Shown here: positions 34,861 through 43,212 of the stretch, piece by piece
Layout of the letters: every line of letters begins with the position of its first letter
How positions within the stretch are numbered: position 1 is the first letter of the stretch
NCBI GenBank assembly: GCA_051883095.1
Contig: JBJETB010000007.1
Span: forward strand, 1 to 64,000
DNA: 64,000 bases
DNA from: SUG1106 sp051883095
GTDB lineage: Bacteria; Bacillota; Clostridia; Peptostreptococcales; Anaerovoracaceae
Direction: 5' to 3'
Program-made: the position numbers and the translations under genes
The notes under the pieces: model-generated
What the model saw: only the letters and a program-made list of their open reading frames with translations
Database searches by the model: none
Told to the model about the DNA's origin: nothing

Positions 34861-35330
34861 CCCCTTTTATGAATTTTTATTAAAAAATTATAAAAAAAAT
34901 TCGCGAAATTGTACTTTAATAACAATAAAGTGGCAAAATTGCGAATATGCTTTGCATAAAAAGAGGGTAACCAAAGTTAATTGAAGGCTTAGTTAATCTG
35001 TTTGCGGAGTATCTACACTGCTTTTTATACATTTTTGTAATCTGAAACGCTGTAGGCCGCATAAAAATATTAAAAAGTTACGCAGTAAAATCTCTAATCA
35101 CTTTTATGTACATTATATAGGCACGATGCCTCCAGAATAATACCCATATATGTTAATATTTTGGATTCGTTAAATTATATTACTGTAATTCTATATGCCT
35201 CGCGTAACACAGCTAGTTTAATTTCAACGTTTGCCGATTTGGCGTTACTTTTTTGCATAAAACTCAATGCTACTCTACATCGAGTGCCCCGAAGGAAAAT
35301 TGCAAAACCCCAATTTACTTCGGATGCACT

Positions 35331-35360
35331 AAAAAGGACGGCCAATAAGACCGTCCCCTT
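35331..35360 (-). terminator. Terminator of the acyl-CoA dehydrogenase/Etf operon
   Basis: On the minus strand GGGGACGG pairs with CCGTCC around TCTTATTGG and is followed by TTTTT, about 60 bp after the etfA stop. Confidence 0.85.
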
Positions 35361-35417
35361 TAATTTGTGAAATTATATAGTTTCTACCTGGCGAAAACAG
35401 AGTTTTCGAGGCTCACT

Positions 35418-36719
35418 TTATTTTGTAGTTGCGTCGTAAAGAGCTTCTGCGTTATCCCACTCAGCAATGATTTCAGGGATTACCTTGTAAAGGTCGCCTA
35501 CGATAGCGTAGTCGGCAACTTCCATGATAGGAGCATCAGGGTCCTTGTTGATAGCTACGATGCAGTTTGAAGTCTGCATACCTGCTAAGTGCTGAATAGC
35601 TCCGGAAATACCACATGCAAAGTAGATTTCAGGCTTTACAGTAGTACCAGTCTGACCTACCTGGTGTGAGTGATCGATCCAGCCTGCATCTACAGCAGCA
35701 CGGGATGAACCAACAACTCCGCCAACCTTGTCAGCGAACTTCTGGATAAGTTCGAAACCGGAAGCATCACCAAGACCACGTCCGCCGGAGCAGATGATCT
35801 TAGCGTCAGTCAAGGATACCATTTCCTTCATTGACTTAACGATGTCCTTGATTTCGATTCTGATGTCAGAAGCCTTGATGTCAGGCTTAACGTTAACAAC
35901 TTCGCCCTTTGCACCAGGAACTCTATCCTGCTTCTGCATTACGCCAGGACGAACTGTTGACATCTGAGGTCTTGTCTTAGGGCAGATGATAGTAGCCATC
36001 AGGTTACCGCCAAATGCAGGACGAGTCTGCTTGATGCCTGTTGAAGGATCGTTAGGGTCTAATGTGGATGTATCTAATGTAGTGTTTGCCTTAGCGAATT
36101 CGATGTACTTGGAAACCTTAACGTCAAGGTGTGTACAGTCAGCAGTAAGACCTGTGTTGCATCTTGCAGCAATACGAGGAGCAAAGTCACGGCCGATGTG
36201 AGTAGCACCGTAAAGAACGATTTCCGGCTTGTATTCATCGATTAACTGCTTCATAACCTTAGTGTATCCGTCAGTTGTGTAGTTTTCAAGAAGCGGATCC
36301 TGAACCATGTAAACCTTGTCAGCACCATATTCGAAGCATTCCTGTGCAAGATGGTCGATGTTGTTTCCGATAAGAACTGCGCAAAGCTGAGTATCATCGC
36401 TGATATCCTTTGCAAGTCTCTTGCCTTCGCCGATTAATTCAAGAGCAACATTCTGGATCTTGCCCTGTCTCTGTTCTGCGAATACCCAGATGTGCTTGTA
36501 TGCGGAAAGGTCAACAGCAGCTTCCTGCTTCTTTTCCTGAATTGCACCGAACTTACAAGCAGTTAAGCACTGGTTACAGAAGGAGCACTTTGCGTTTACT
36601 TTTGCAACCTTGCCCAGCTTATTGCCGTCATACGGTTCAAATTCAAAAGCGTCATACGGACATGACTTAAAGCACTGTCCGCAGCCTATACATTTATCTT
36701 TTAAAATTTCAATAGCCAT
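35418..36719 (-). CDS. etfA: Electron transfer flavoprotein alpha subunit with ferredoxin domain
   Basis: The protein has 433 residues. The N-terminal 60 residues form a two-cluster [4Fe-4S] ferredoxin with Cys10, 13, 16, 20 and Cys45, 48, 51, 55. The EtfA N-terminal domain follows, then the FAD domain (CSGGRGLGDASGFELIQKFAD and GQTGTTVKPEIYFACGISG). A ferredoxin-fused EtfA is known from caffeyl-CoA reductase-Etf (CarE) of Acetobacterium woodii, a flavin-based electron-bifurcating complex. The gene order here, dehydrogenase-EtfB-EtfA, is the same as carCDE. Ferredoxin reduction by this complex is inference. Confidence 0.95.
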   Translation of the reverse strand: MAIEILKDKCIGCGQCFKSCPYDAFEFEPYDGNKLGKVAKVNAKCSFCNQCLTACKFGAIQEKKQEAAVDLSAYKHIWVFAEQRQGKIQNVALELIGEGKRLAKDISDDTQLCAVLIGNNIDHLAQECFEYGADKVYMVQDPLLENYTTDGYTKVMKQLIDEYKPEIVLYGATHIGRDFAPRIAARCNTGLTADCTHLDVKVSKYIEFAKANTTLDTSTLDPNDPSTGIKQTRPAFGGNLMATIICPKTRPQMSTVRPGVMQKQDRVPGAKGEVVNVKPDIKASDIRIEIKDIVKSMKEMVSLTDAKIICSGGRGLGDASGFELIQKFADKVGGVVGSSRAAVDAGWIDHSHQVGQTGTTVKPEIYFACGISGAIQHLAGMQTSNCIVAINKDPDAPIMEVADYAIVGDLYKVIPEIIAEWDNAEALYDATTK

Positions 36720-36733
36720 TGTATTTCCTCCTA

Positions 36734-37540
36734 TTAGATGATGTGCTTACCCTTAAGCTGAATTAAGAGATTCTTAGCCTGCTCGTTTTCAGTGTCGCCT
36801 GCAACCTTCTGGCCAGGAGCCTTAGGAGCCGGTGTGAATGATCTGAATACGTTTGTAGGTGAAGCAAGAAGACCAACCTTGTTAAGGTCAACTTCGATAT
36901 CCTTAGCGTTCCAAACCTTGATGTCCTTAGCGCCGAAGATTCCCTTCATGTTCATGTATCTAGGCTCGTTTAATTCCTTGATAGCTGTGAGCATGCATGG
37001 AGTCTGGATATGAATCAGTTCATAACCGTCTTCTAACTGTCTCTTTACTGTGATGTCCTTAAGGTTATCATCAATCTGGAATTCTTCAACATATGTAACC
37101 TGAGGAAGGTCTAACTTTTCTGCAATCTGAGGACCTACCTGAGCGGTATCTCCGTCGATAGCCTGACGTCCTGCAAAGATTAAGTCAGCAGGGCCGTTTT
37201 CCTTTTCCCAGTGTCTGATAGCTGCTTCCAGAGTGTTGGATGTAGCCCATGTATCGGAACCGCCGACTGCTCTGTCGGATACAAGAATACCTTCGTCAGC
37301 ACCCTTTGCGATACATTCGAAAAGAAGGTCTGTAGCCTGAGGAGGTCCCATGGAGATAACTGTTACAGTTACGTCCTTATACTTATCTTTAATTTTTAAT
37401 GCTTCTTCAAGAGCGTTGTTATCATCGTGGTTAAGGATTGATGGAACACCGTCTCTGATTAATGTTCCTGTTGCAGGGTTAATCTTAATAACGTTTGTAT
37501 CAGGAACCTGCTTTGCGCAAACGATAATCTTAAATGCCAT
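36734..37540 (-). CDS. etfB: Electron transfer flavoprotein beta subunit
   Basis: The protein has 268 residues. It opens FKIIVCAKQVPDTN and carries LIFAGRQAIDGDTAQVGPQIAEKLDLPQVTYV, the EtfB signature region, and the later PCMLTAIKELNEPRYMNM recognition segment. EtfB holds one of the flavins of the complex, and in bifurcating forms that FAD takes electrons from NADH. It lies 14 bp before etfA and 18 bp after the dehydrogenase gene. The ATG is behind AGGAGG. Confidence 0.96.
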   Translation of the reverse strand: MAFKIIVCAKQVPDTNVIKINPATGTLIRDGVPSILNHDDNNALEEALKIKDKYKDVTVTVISMGPPQATDLLFECIAKGADEGILVSDRAVGGSDTWATSNTLEAAIRHWEKENGPADLIFAGRQAIDGDTAQVGPQIAEKLDLPQVTYVEEFQIDDNLKDITVKRQLEDGYELIHIQTPCMLTAIKELNEPRYMNMKGIFGAKDIKVWNAKDIEVDLNKVGLLASPTNVFRSFTPAPKAPGQKVAGDTENEQAKNLLIQLKGKHII

Positions 37541-37558
37541 ATCTATTCTCCTCCTACC

Positions 37559-38701
37559 TTATTTCTTGAAAGTCTTGCCAGCGATTACCATTCTCTGAAC
37601 TTCGGAAGTACCTTCGTAGATCTCAGTAATCTTAGCGTCTCTCATCATTCTTTCAACCGGATAATCCTTAGTGTATCCGTATCCGCCGTGGTACTGTACG
37701 CACTTGGTGGTTACAGCCATTGCAGTTTCTGCAGCGTATAACTTAGCCATAGCAGCAGCTTCACCGTAAGGCAGGTGCTTATCCTTCATATCAGCAGCTC
37801 TGTATACGAGGAGTCTTGCAGCTTCGATTCTGGTCTTTAAGTCAGCCATTTCGAACTGAAGAGCCTGGAACTGTGACAGCTTCTTGCCGAACTGCTTTCT
37901 TGCGTTCATGTAGTCAACTGTTACATCGAAAGCGCCCTGAGCGATACCTAAAGCCTGTGAAGCGATACCGATACGTCCGCCGTCAAGAGTTGACATAGCA
38001 ACCTTGAAGCCGTCGCCAACCTGTCCTAACAGTCTGTCAGCAGGGATTTCGCAGTTCTGGAAAATAAGCTCTGTAGTTGAGGATGCGCAGATACCCATCT
38101 TGTCCTCTGTCTTGCCGATTGAGAATCCAGGGTCGCCCTTTTCTACGATAAATGCGGAGATTCCGTGGTTTCCTTTTTTCTTGTCAGTCATAGCCATTAC
38201 AACAAATACGTCAGCATATCCGCCGTTTGTAATGAATACCTTAGCTCCGTTTAAAATCCACTTGTCACCTACTAATTCAGCTCTTGTCTGCTGTCCGGAT
38301 GCGTCTGTACCTGCGTTAGGTTCAGTAAGACCGAAAGCACCGAGCTTCTTGCCTGATAACAGGTCAGGTAAATATTTCTGCTTCTGTTCTTCATTACCCC
38401 AGTTAAAGATAGGCCAGCAGCATAATGAAGTATGAGCTGAACAGATTACGCCTGTTGATGCGCAAACTCTTGATAACTCTTCTACAGTGATTGCATAGGA
38501 GATGTGGTCTCCGCCTGCTCCACCGTATTCAGTAGGGAATGGAATGCCAAGTAAGCCATACTTAGCCATCTTTTCTACAGTTTCAACAGGGAATCTGTGT
38601 TCCTTGTCGATATCTGCAGCTAACGGTTCAACTTCGTTAACGGCAAATTCTCTTACCATTTTCTTTACGAATTCTTGTTCCTTCGTTAGTTGAAAGTTCA
38701 T
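37559..38701 (-). CDS. Acyl-CoA dehydrogenase (butyryl-CoA-type)
   Basis: The protein has 380 residues with the full acyl-CoA dehydrogenase fold: FGLTEPNAGTDAS (FAD), FITNGGYADVFVV, GGYGYTKDYPVERMMRDAKITEIYEGTSE with the likely catalytic Glu363, and a C-terminal helix. It reduces an enoyl-CoA using the Etf pair encoded next. Crotonyl-CoA in butyrate formation or an aryl-enoyl-CoA such as caffeyl-CoA are the two likely substrates, and sequence inspection does not separate them. No crt, hbd or thl genes are adjacent, unlike the classical bcs operon. Confidence 0.93.
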   Translation of the reverse strand: MNFQLTKEQEFVKKMVREFAVNEVEPLAADIDKEHRFPVETVEKMAKYGLLGIPFPTEYGGAGGDHISYAITVEELSRVCASTGVICSAHTSLCCWPIFNWGNEEQKQKYLPDLLSGKKLGAFGLTEPNAGTDASGQQTRAELVGDKWILNGAKVFITNGGYADVFVVMAMTDKKKGNHGISAFIVEKGDPGFSIGKTEDKMGICASSTTELIFQNCEIPADRLLGQVGDGFKVAMSTLDGGRIGIASQALGIAQGAFDVTVDYMNARKQFGKKLSQFQALQFEMADLKTRIEAARLLVYRAADMKDKHLPYGEAAAMAKLYAAETAMAVTTKCVQYHGGYGYTKDYPVERMMRDAKITEIYEGTSEVQRMVIAGKTFKK

Positions 38702-38789
38702 TTAAATGCCTCCTTAAATTATTAATAACGGCGTCCCTTGACTGAGGACTGAATCCGTGTTTTTAACTTGTTAATCCACGTCTAATCAC

Positions 38790-38807
38790 ACGTTAAAGAT
38801 ATAACAA
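38790..38807 (-). promoter_or_regulatory. Candidate Rex operator upstream of the dehydrogenase/Etf operon
   Basis: The minus strand reads TTGTTATATCTTTAACGT, matching 11 of 14 fixed positions of the Clostridial Rex consensus TTGTTAA-N4-TTAACAA. It lies just downstream of the -10 box, where a repressor would block initiation. Rex senses NADH/NAD+ and is known to control bcd-etf operons in Clostridia. Confidence 0.55.
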
Positions 38808-38818
38808 CATACATTAAT

Positions 38819-38847
38819 ATTAAACCACTTTTTTGTCCAACTTGCAA
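38819..38847 (-). promoter_or_regulatory. Promoter of the dehydrogenase/Etf operon
   Basis: On the minus strand TTGCAA (38847-38842) and TTTAAT (38824-38819) are 17 bp apart, about 118 bp before the start codon. Confidence 0.5.
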
Positions 38848-38924
38848 GGTCTTTTTGCGTTACATGACGTAAAATGTCGATTTTTCTGCAAAACTTATGT
38901 GATTGTCCTGTGGTTCTTACATTT

Positions 38925-39605
38925 TTATACTTTTTCTGCCAGTTCCTTCAGTGTGTTTTTTTCTATTCTGTGTACCTGCACCTGTGAGATACCCATTACA
39001 TCCGCCACCTGCTGCTGAGTCATATCTCTGTAATATCTCAGTATAATAACCTGACGTTCTCTGGGCGGCAGACCGGACAGAGATTTTTTTAGATCTATGC
39101 TTGTAATATTTCGATCCTCATTGTCTGTCCACAGGTCGGCACTGTCGTAGTCCTCAAAATTTTTCATAACATCGGATGCTGTCAATGCCTCTGTTACTCT
39201 TTCTGCAGAAAGCCCGGTTAGCTCCGCAAGTTCCGAAATCCTGGGTGATACTCCGTTTACAGCAAAGAAATCGCTTTCCGCCCTTCTCACGGCGGCAGCA
39301 TCATTTTTAAGACTTCTGCTGACCTTTAATGTGCCCCTGTCCCTCAGCTGGGATCTGATTTCTCCGGCAATCATAGGTACAGCGTATGTAGAAAACCTGA
39401 ATCCCCGTTCCGGTTCAAACCTTCGGGCCGCCTTGATAAGCCCGATATAGCCTATCTGAATCAGATCGTCCAGTTCCTCATCGCAGGCATAAGAAAGCCG
39501 CAAAGCTACCGACTTGACAAGACCGGCATGCTCGCGGACAAGTTTTTCCTCTTTTTCGGCATCAAATCCTGATTGTCTGCATCCGCAGACCTTTTTAGAA
39601 TCCAT
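38925..39605 (-). CDS. sigF: Sporulation sigma factor F
   Basis: The protein has 226 residues with sigma region 2 (DLIQIGYIGLIKAARRFEPERGFRFSTYAVPMI), region 3 and region 4.2 (QQQVADVMGISQVQVHRIEKNTLKEL). Its place after spoIIAA and spoIIAB identifies it as sigma-F, the first forespore sigma factor, held by SpoIIAB until septation. It overlaps the spoIIAB end by 11 bp. No lipoprotein or spoVA gene follows it directly, unlike Bacillus, where spoVA genes are adjacent. Confidence 0.96.
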   Translation of the reverse strand: MDSKKVCGCRQSGFDAEKEEKLVREHAGLVKSVALRLSYACDEELDDLIQIGYIGLIKAARRFEPERGFRFSTYAVPMIAGEIRSQLRDRGTLKVSRSLKNDAAAVRRAESDFFAVNGVSPRISELAELTGLSAERVTEALTASDVMKNFEDYDSADLWTDNEDRNITSIDLKKSLSGLPPRERQVIILRYYRDMTQQQVADVMGISQVQVHRIEKNTLKELAEKV

Positions 39606-40032
39606 AATATGTATCCAGTTTCTTGATCAGAGTCACTGTGGTTCCCTCACCGGGCCTGGAATCCACCTTTATCTTGTCCATGAAGCTTTCCATAACTGTA
39701 AAACCCATGCCTGACCGTTCCTCTCCGGTATCTGTCGTAAAAAGAGGTTCCATGGCCTGTGCAATGTTTTCTATGCCAACTCCCTTATCGCTTATTTTTA
39801 TAATAATGGTGTCAGGTTTGATTGTCCCAAGCTCCATTGTCACATTGCCGTAGCTGCCATCCGGATATCCATGAATTGCCGCATTGCTGAAAGCCTCTGA
39901 AACTGCTGTCTTTATTTCCGTAAGCTCATCAACTGTCGGATCCATTTCCGAGGCATAAGCGGCTGCTACCGCCCGTGCAAGACCCTGATTTTCCAGATCA
40001 GCCGCCATCTGTACTTTTATAACCTTTTCCAT
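39595..40032 (-). CDS. spoIIAB: Anti-sigma F factor, serine kinase
   Basis: The protein has 145 residues of the GHKL kinase fold: EIKTAVSEAFSNAAIHGYP (N-box), IIIKISDKGVGIENI (G1) and GEERSGMGFTVMESFMD (G2). SpoIIAB binds sigma-F and phosphorylates SpoIIAA. Its ATG overlaps the spoIIAA stop by one base (TAATG), the usual translational coupling. Confidence 0.96.
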   Translation of the reverse strand: MEKVIKVQMAADLENQGLARAVAAAYASEMDPTVDELTEIKTAVSEAFSNAAIHGYPDGSYGNVTMELGTIKPDTIIIKISDKGVGIENIAQAMEPLFTTDTGEERSGMGFTVMESFMDKIKVDSRPGEGTTVTLIKKLDTYYGF

Positions 40033-40385
40033 TACGAAACTTCCTTTCTGTTAAGATACTCGATGGCTGCACCCACCGAATCAAGATAATCTATTATGGT
40101 AAAAACGCCTGCCATATTAAGTATATTTCTCACCGCAGCCGAGCAGCCTGTTATGGCGACCCGTCCTCCTGACAGACTGAGCTTCCTGTATCTTCCCAGT
40201 ATTATACCGATGCCGGAGCTATCCATAAATGTGACCCTTGAAAAATCAAGAATCAGGTCTTTCGAGCCGTACCCCTCCATGGTTTCATCTATGTCGGCTC
40301 TGGCCTTCGCGGCGCTGTGATGGTCAACCTCTCCCAGAAGCTCCGCAATCAGAATATTTCCCTTTATACCGAAAATAATGTCCAT
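40032..40385 (-). CDS. spoIIAA: Anti-anti-sigma F factor
   Basis: The protein has 117 residues from ATG 40385 with AGGAGG eight bases upstream; seven more in-frame codons would start in that site. It has a STAS domain with LDFSRVTFMDSSGIGIILGRYRKL, where the second Ser of DSSG is the residue phosphorylated by SpoIIAB. Unphosphorylated SpoIIAA frees sigma-F. First gene of the operon; a sigma-H promoter would be expected but could not be assigned. Confidence 0.95.
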   Translation of the reverse strand: MDIIFGIKGNILIAELLGEVDHHSAAKARADIDETMEGYGSKDLILDFSRVTFMDSSGIGIILGRYRKLSLSGGRVAITGCSAAVRNILNMAGVFTIIDYLDSVGAAIEYLNRKEVS

Positions 40386-40760
40386 TTCCAAAACCTCCTG
40401 TCTCATATTGATTATAAACCTGCCGGGGCGCAGTGTCTTTAGGAGATAAAGGCGAAAAAGAACTAGTTTTGTCGAAAGGTCTGTCTTTCGGTGTTACAGC
40501 ATGCGCCTCACTAACCCCACTAAAATACATAAAAAAGAACGATTTGAGGGGTGATTTATGGGTGCAAATGTAATTATGGATTAAATTCCGACCAAAAAGG
40601 CCTGAAAATGCAGAAAAACCCCACCCAAATCGCTTTTTTTCACACGATTTGGTGGGGTTTGAGTGCCTTGAGTGCAGGTTACGTCATTGCAATAATTCAC
40701 CTATTTTCATTTTATGTTTTATCCCGCACCATTTTTGCTTCCCTCATTGTAGAAAAATGA
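40386..40760. other. Gene-free region with paired hairpins
   Basis: AACCCC (40513-40518) and GGGGT (40548-40552) form a left hairpin. A long stem pairs 40616-40632 with 40645-40660 (AAACCCCACC against GGTGGGGTTT, one bulged base). The layout resembles repeat copies A and B but the sequence is different. No gene was found; the right hairpin may help end transcription. Confidence 0.5.
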
Positions 40761-41195
40761 CTAAAGATAATCCCTCATTTTAGCCGCCAGGCCTTCCTCC
40801 ATGGAAATCAGCTTTTTAGCTATATCCTTGGAATGCTCGTCTGCAGCTGCATATTGATTCAGATAGCGCGAGAGAGATTTTACACCCATATTGCAGCCAT
40901 CGGTAATCAGGTCAGCTATGGTGTGGTCACCCGCATCTACAGCCATCATGACATTAGTCTTTATCCAGGACATACTCTTCGCCATGGCTCCGGGCTCTTT
41001 TTCGCACCTTCCGTAGCTTTCCAGCAGTTTTTCTGTTTCCTCACCTAAACGGTTATGCTCATCTTTCGAAGATGAAAGAATTTCCTTCAATTTTCTGTCC
41101 TCAGCAGATTCCAGTACCTCATCGATGGATGATGTTCCCATCTTTATGCCTGCACTGCATTCTCTGAGCAGACTGATTGTATCCTCATGTACCAC
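40761..41195 (-). CDS. Small helical protein, ferritin-like/DUF2383 type
   Basis: The protein has 144 residues and is all-helical by inspection: LLRECSAGIKMGTSSIDEVLESAED, EILSSSKDEHNRLGEETEKLLES, an AKSMSWIKTNVMMAVDAGDHTIADLITDGCNMG segment and a last long helix. The pattern of four helices with spaced Glu and His suggests a ferritin-like fold close to DUF2383, but the metal-ligand spacing is not clear, so no function is claimed. It is a monocistronic gene just after a 4Fe-4S protein on the same strand. Confidence 0.6.
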   Translation of the reverse strand: MVHEDTISLLRECSAGIKMGTSSIDEVLESAEDRKLKEILSSSKDEHNRLGEETEKLLESYGRCEKEPGAMAKSMSWIKTNVMMAVDAGDHTIADLITDGCNMGVKSLSRYLNQYAAADEHSKDIAKKLISMEEGLAAKMRDYL

Positions 41196-41232
41196 ATTAA
41201 CACCTCCTATCGAGGTATTATGTGCTTATCTT

Positions 41233-41988
41233 CTAATCTATATACGCAAACGGACACACGCTGATGCACTTGCCGCAGGTGTCCGCTCCCTTCAGATGAG
41301 TAGTTTCTTTGGCGATAGCTTCATTATTGTTAAGTTCCCTCTGGCACACAAACTTGTCAATGTTTCCTTTGTCGAGGGCTTTGGCCGGACATATATCAAA
41401 GCATTTGCCGCAACTGCCATTCTCATAATAAAGGCATTTTGGGCCGTTATAGGAAGGACTCGGCTTAAGCTTCGCGTCTGTGATAACTGTGCAGAACCTT
41501 ACAGCACTTCCCTTTTCGGTGATTACCAGGCGGTTGGCACCGAATGCTCCCAGTCCTGCAATCACAGCCGCACTTCGGTGTGACCATTTGCACTTTAAAT
41601 CCTTCGGGTCATATGTATGGGTTGCCGGGATTTTTTCGGCCTTATAGCCGAGGCCGGCCAGATATTCTATGACAGCATCGCTGATTATACCGAAATGCCT
41701 GTTGATTTCCTCATATGCCTCTCCCCACTTGGCCGAGCCGTGCTCCGCGCCGCGTGGTTCTGCCGCAACATCTCTGGTAAAAGGAACGTAAAAGCTTATT
41801 ACACTCTTTGCATCGGGAAGTATATCCGACGGCAGGAAATGCCATGGCCCGATAAGTTCCTTAAGATTTTCGAACATTTCATCATCTGCAGCGGAAAATC
41901 CCACATGTGGTTCCCTGAAAAGGTCAGGTCTGTCAAGCTCCGCAAGTTTTTCCTTTATTATTTCTGTAATTCTGTCTTCAAGCATCAT
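41233..41988 (-). CDS. 4Fe-4S double-cluster protein, epoxyqueuosine reductase-like
   Basis: The protein has 251 residues. The C-terminal part carries two [4Fe-4S] motifs: CGKCFDICPAKAL and CGKCISVCPFAYID, with CLYYENGSC and VCQREL supplying more Cys. The middle (HRSAAVIAGLGAFGANRLVITEKGSAVRF) matches the QueG-like family, which also includes cobamide-dependent reductases. It is shorter than QueG (about 380) and lacks the HEAT-repeat tail, so it belongs to the short uncharacterised branch. A role in electron transfer or demethylation is possible. Confidence 0.82.
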   Translation of the reverse strand: MMLEDRITEIIKEKLAELDRPDLFREPHVGFSAADDEMFENLKELIGPWHFLPSDILPDAKSVISFYVPFTRDVAAEPRGAEHGSAKWGEAYEEINRHFGIISDAVIEYLAGLGYKAEKIPATHTYDPKDLKCKWSHRSAAVIAGLGAFGANRLVITEKGSAVRFCTVITDAKLKPSPSYNGPKCLYYENGSCGKCFDICPAKALDKGNIDKFVCQRELNNNEAIAKETTHLKGADTCGKCISVCPFAYID

Positions 41989-42027
41989 TTTTTCTTCTTT
42001 CTTAGCCTGTCTGTAAGTTTGTCCTGA

Positions 42028-43212
42028 TTATTCCGGTATGATATTTACTATTTCCTGAGACTTGACTGCCGCTTCCACCAGAGCTTCCACGTCCAGCCTG
42101 CTTTCCGATTCCAGAATTCTCTCCAGCTTCGGCTTGGTGGTCGGATGCTTAGGCAGGAATACGGTACAGCAGTCCTCGTAAGGAAGGATTGAAGTTTCAA
42201 AGGTCCCGATTTCCTGTGCCTTTTCCATAATATCCACCTTGTCCATGGCAATAAGTGGACGCATTACAGGCAGCGACACGCTTGCATCGGTCACCACAAG
42301 AGCCTCTGCAGTCTGGCTGGCCACCTGACCCAGATTTTCACCGGTGATAAGCATCATGCACCCGGTGTCCTTTGCTATTTTTTCTGCAATTCGCATCATG
42401 AAGCGTCGAACCAGAATGGTGGTCTCTTCCTCAGGACAATTTGTAACAATCTGTTCCTGTATAGGCAGAAGATTGATTACATGCATCTTGAAGCGTCCGC
42501 AGTAGGAGGCCACTATACGTGCAAGATCTTCCACCTTTTCCTGCGCTCTCTGGCTGGTGTACGGGTAAGAATGAAAATGCACAGCCTCGATAAGCATGCC
42601 GCGCTTTGCCATCATCCATGTGGCTACGGGGCTGTCGATACCTCCGGAAAGCAGTGTAAGTCCCTTGCCGTTGGTTCCCAGAGGCAGTCCGCCGAAGCCC
42701 GGAATCTTTCCCTCGTATATATATGTGCGGTCGCTTCTCACGTCCACGTGAAGGAGCACATCAGGGTTGTGCACGTCCACTTTGAGCACCTTGCAGCCTA
42801 CCAGCACTTTGGCGCCGATGATTCTGCCGATTTCAGGAGACTTCACCGGGAAAGTCTTATCTGCACGTTTGCCTTCAACCTTGAAGGTATTGATGCCTCT
42901 TTCTTCAATAAGGTTCATCATATACCTTACAGCTTCGTCGCCGATGGCGTTGAGTTCAGATGGTGCCTCTACCGCCTTGCTGATGGAAGCCACTCCGAAT
43001 ACCTTGGAGATCTCTTTAATGATGGCACCAAGGTCAAGGTCTTTCTCCGCCCTCACGAAAATAAGTCCCTCGTGTCTTCTCACATCCACGCCGGAAAACG
43101 ACTTCAGGTTCTGCTTGATTCTGTCTACCAGCATTCTTTCGAAATATGGCTTGTTCATGCCTTTAAGGGCCACTTCGCCGCAACGTACGATTAAAATATT
43201 CTGTTCATTCAT
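42028..43212 (-). CDS. thiI: tRNA 4-thiouridine synthase ThiI
   Basis: The protein has 394 residues: an N-terminal ferredoxin-like region, a THUMP domain to about 165 and an ATP-pyrophosphatase domain with the PP-loop LSGGIDSPVA (SGGIDS at 189-194). There is no C-terminal rhodanese domain, as in Bacillus ThiI. It makes s4U8 in tRNA with sulfur from a cysteine desulfurase, which is encoded immediately upstream at 43612-44790. Between them is a 400-bp region with four hairpins. Confidence 0.95.
   Translation of the reverse strand: MNEQNILIVRCGEVALKGMNKPYFERMLVDRIKQNLKSFSGVDVRRHEGLIFVRAEKDLDLGAIIKEISKVFGVASISKAVEAPSELNAIGDEAVRYMMNLIEERGINTFKVEGKRADKTFPVKSPEIGRIIGAKVLVGCKVLKVDVHNPDVLLHVDVRSDRTYIYEGKIPGFGGLPLGTNGKGLTLLSGGIDSPVATWMMAKRGMLIEAVHFHSYPYTSQRAQEKVEDLARIVASYCGRFKMHVINLLPIQEQIVTNCPEEETTILVRRFMMRIAEKIAKDTGCMMLITGENLGQVASQTAEALVVTDASVSLPVMRPLIAMDKVDIMEKAQEIGTFETSILPYEDCCTVFLPKHPTTKPKLERILESESRLDVEALVEAAVKSQEIVNIIPE

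Larger units (their letters stand above)
34773..35417. other. 645-bp gene-free region with several hairpins
   Basis: It holds the promoter of the amino-acid transporter at the left and the terminator of the Etf operon at the right. In between are a TTCGC/GCGAA cruciform with an inner ACTTTA/TAAAGT stem (about 34900-34945) and a CCGAAG/CTTCGG hairpin closed by GTGC/GCAC (35284-35330). No frame with a ribosome binding site or recognisable protein was found, and base composition is AT-rich. Confidence 0.5.

Noticed and set aside
35161..35370. 69-codon plus-strand frame in the hairpin-rich gap
   Set aside because: Starts at a TTG without a ribosome binding site, runs into the terminator of the Etf operon and has no family.
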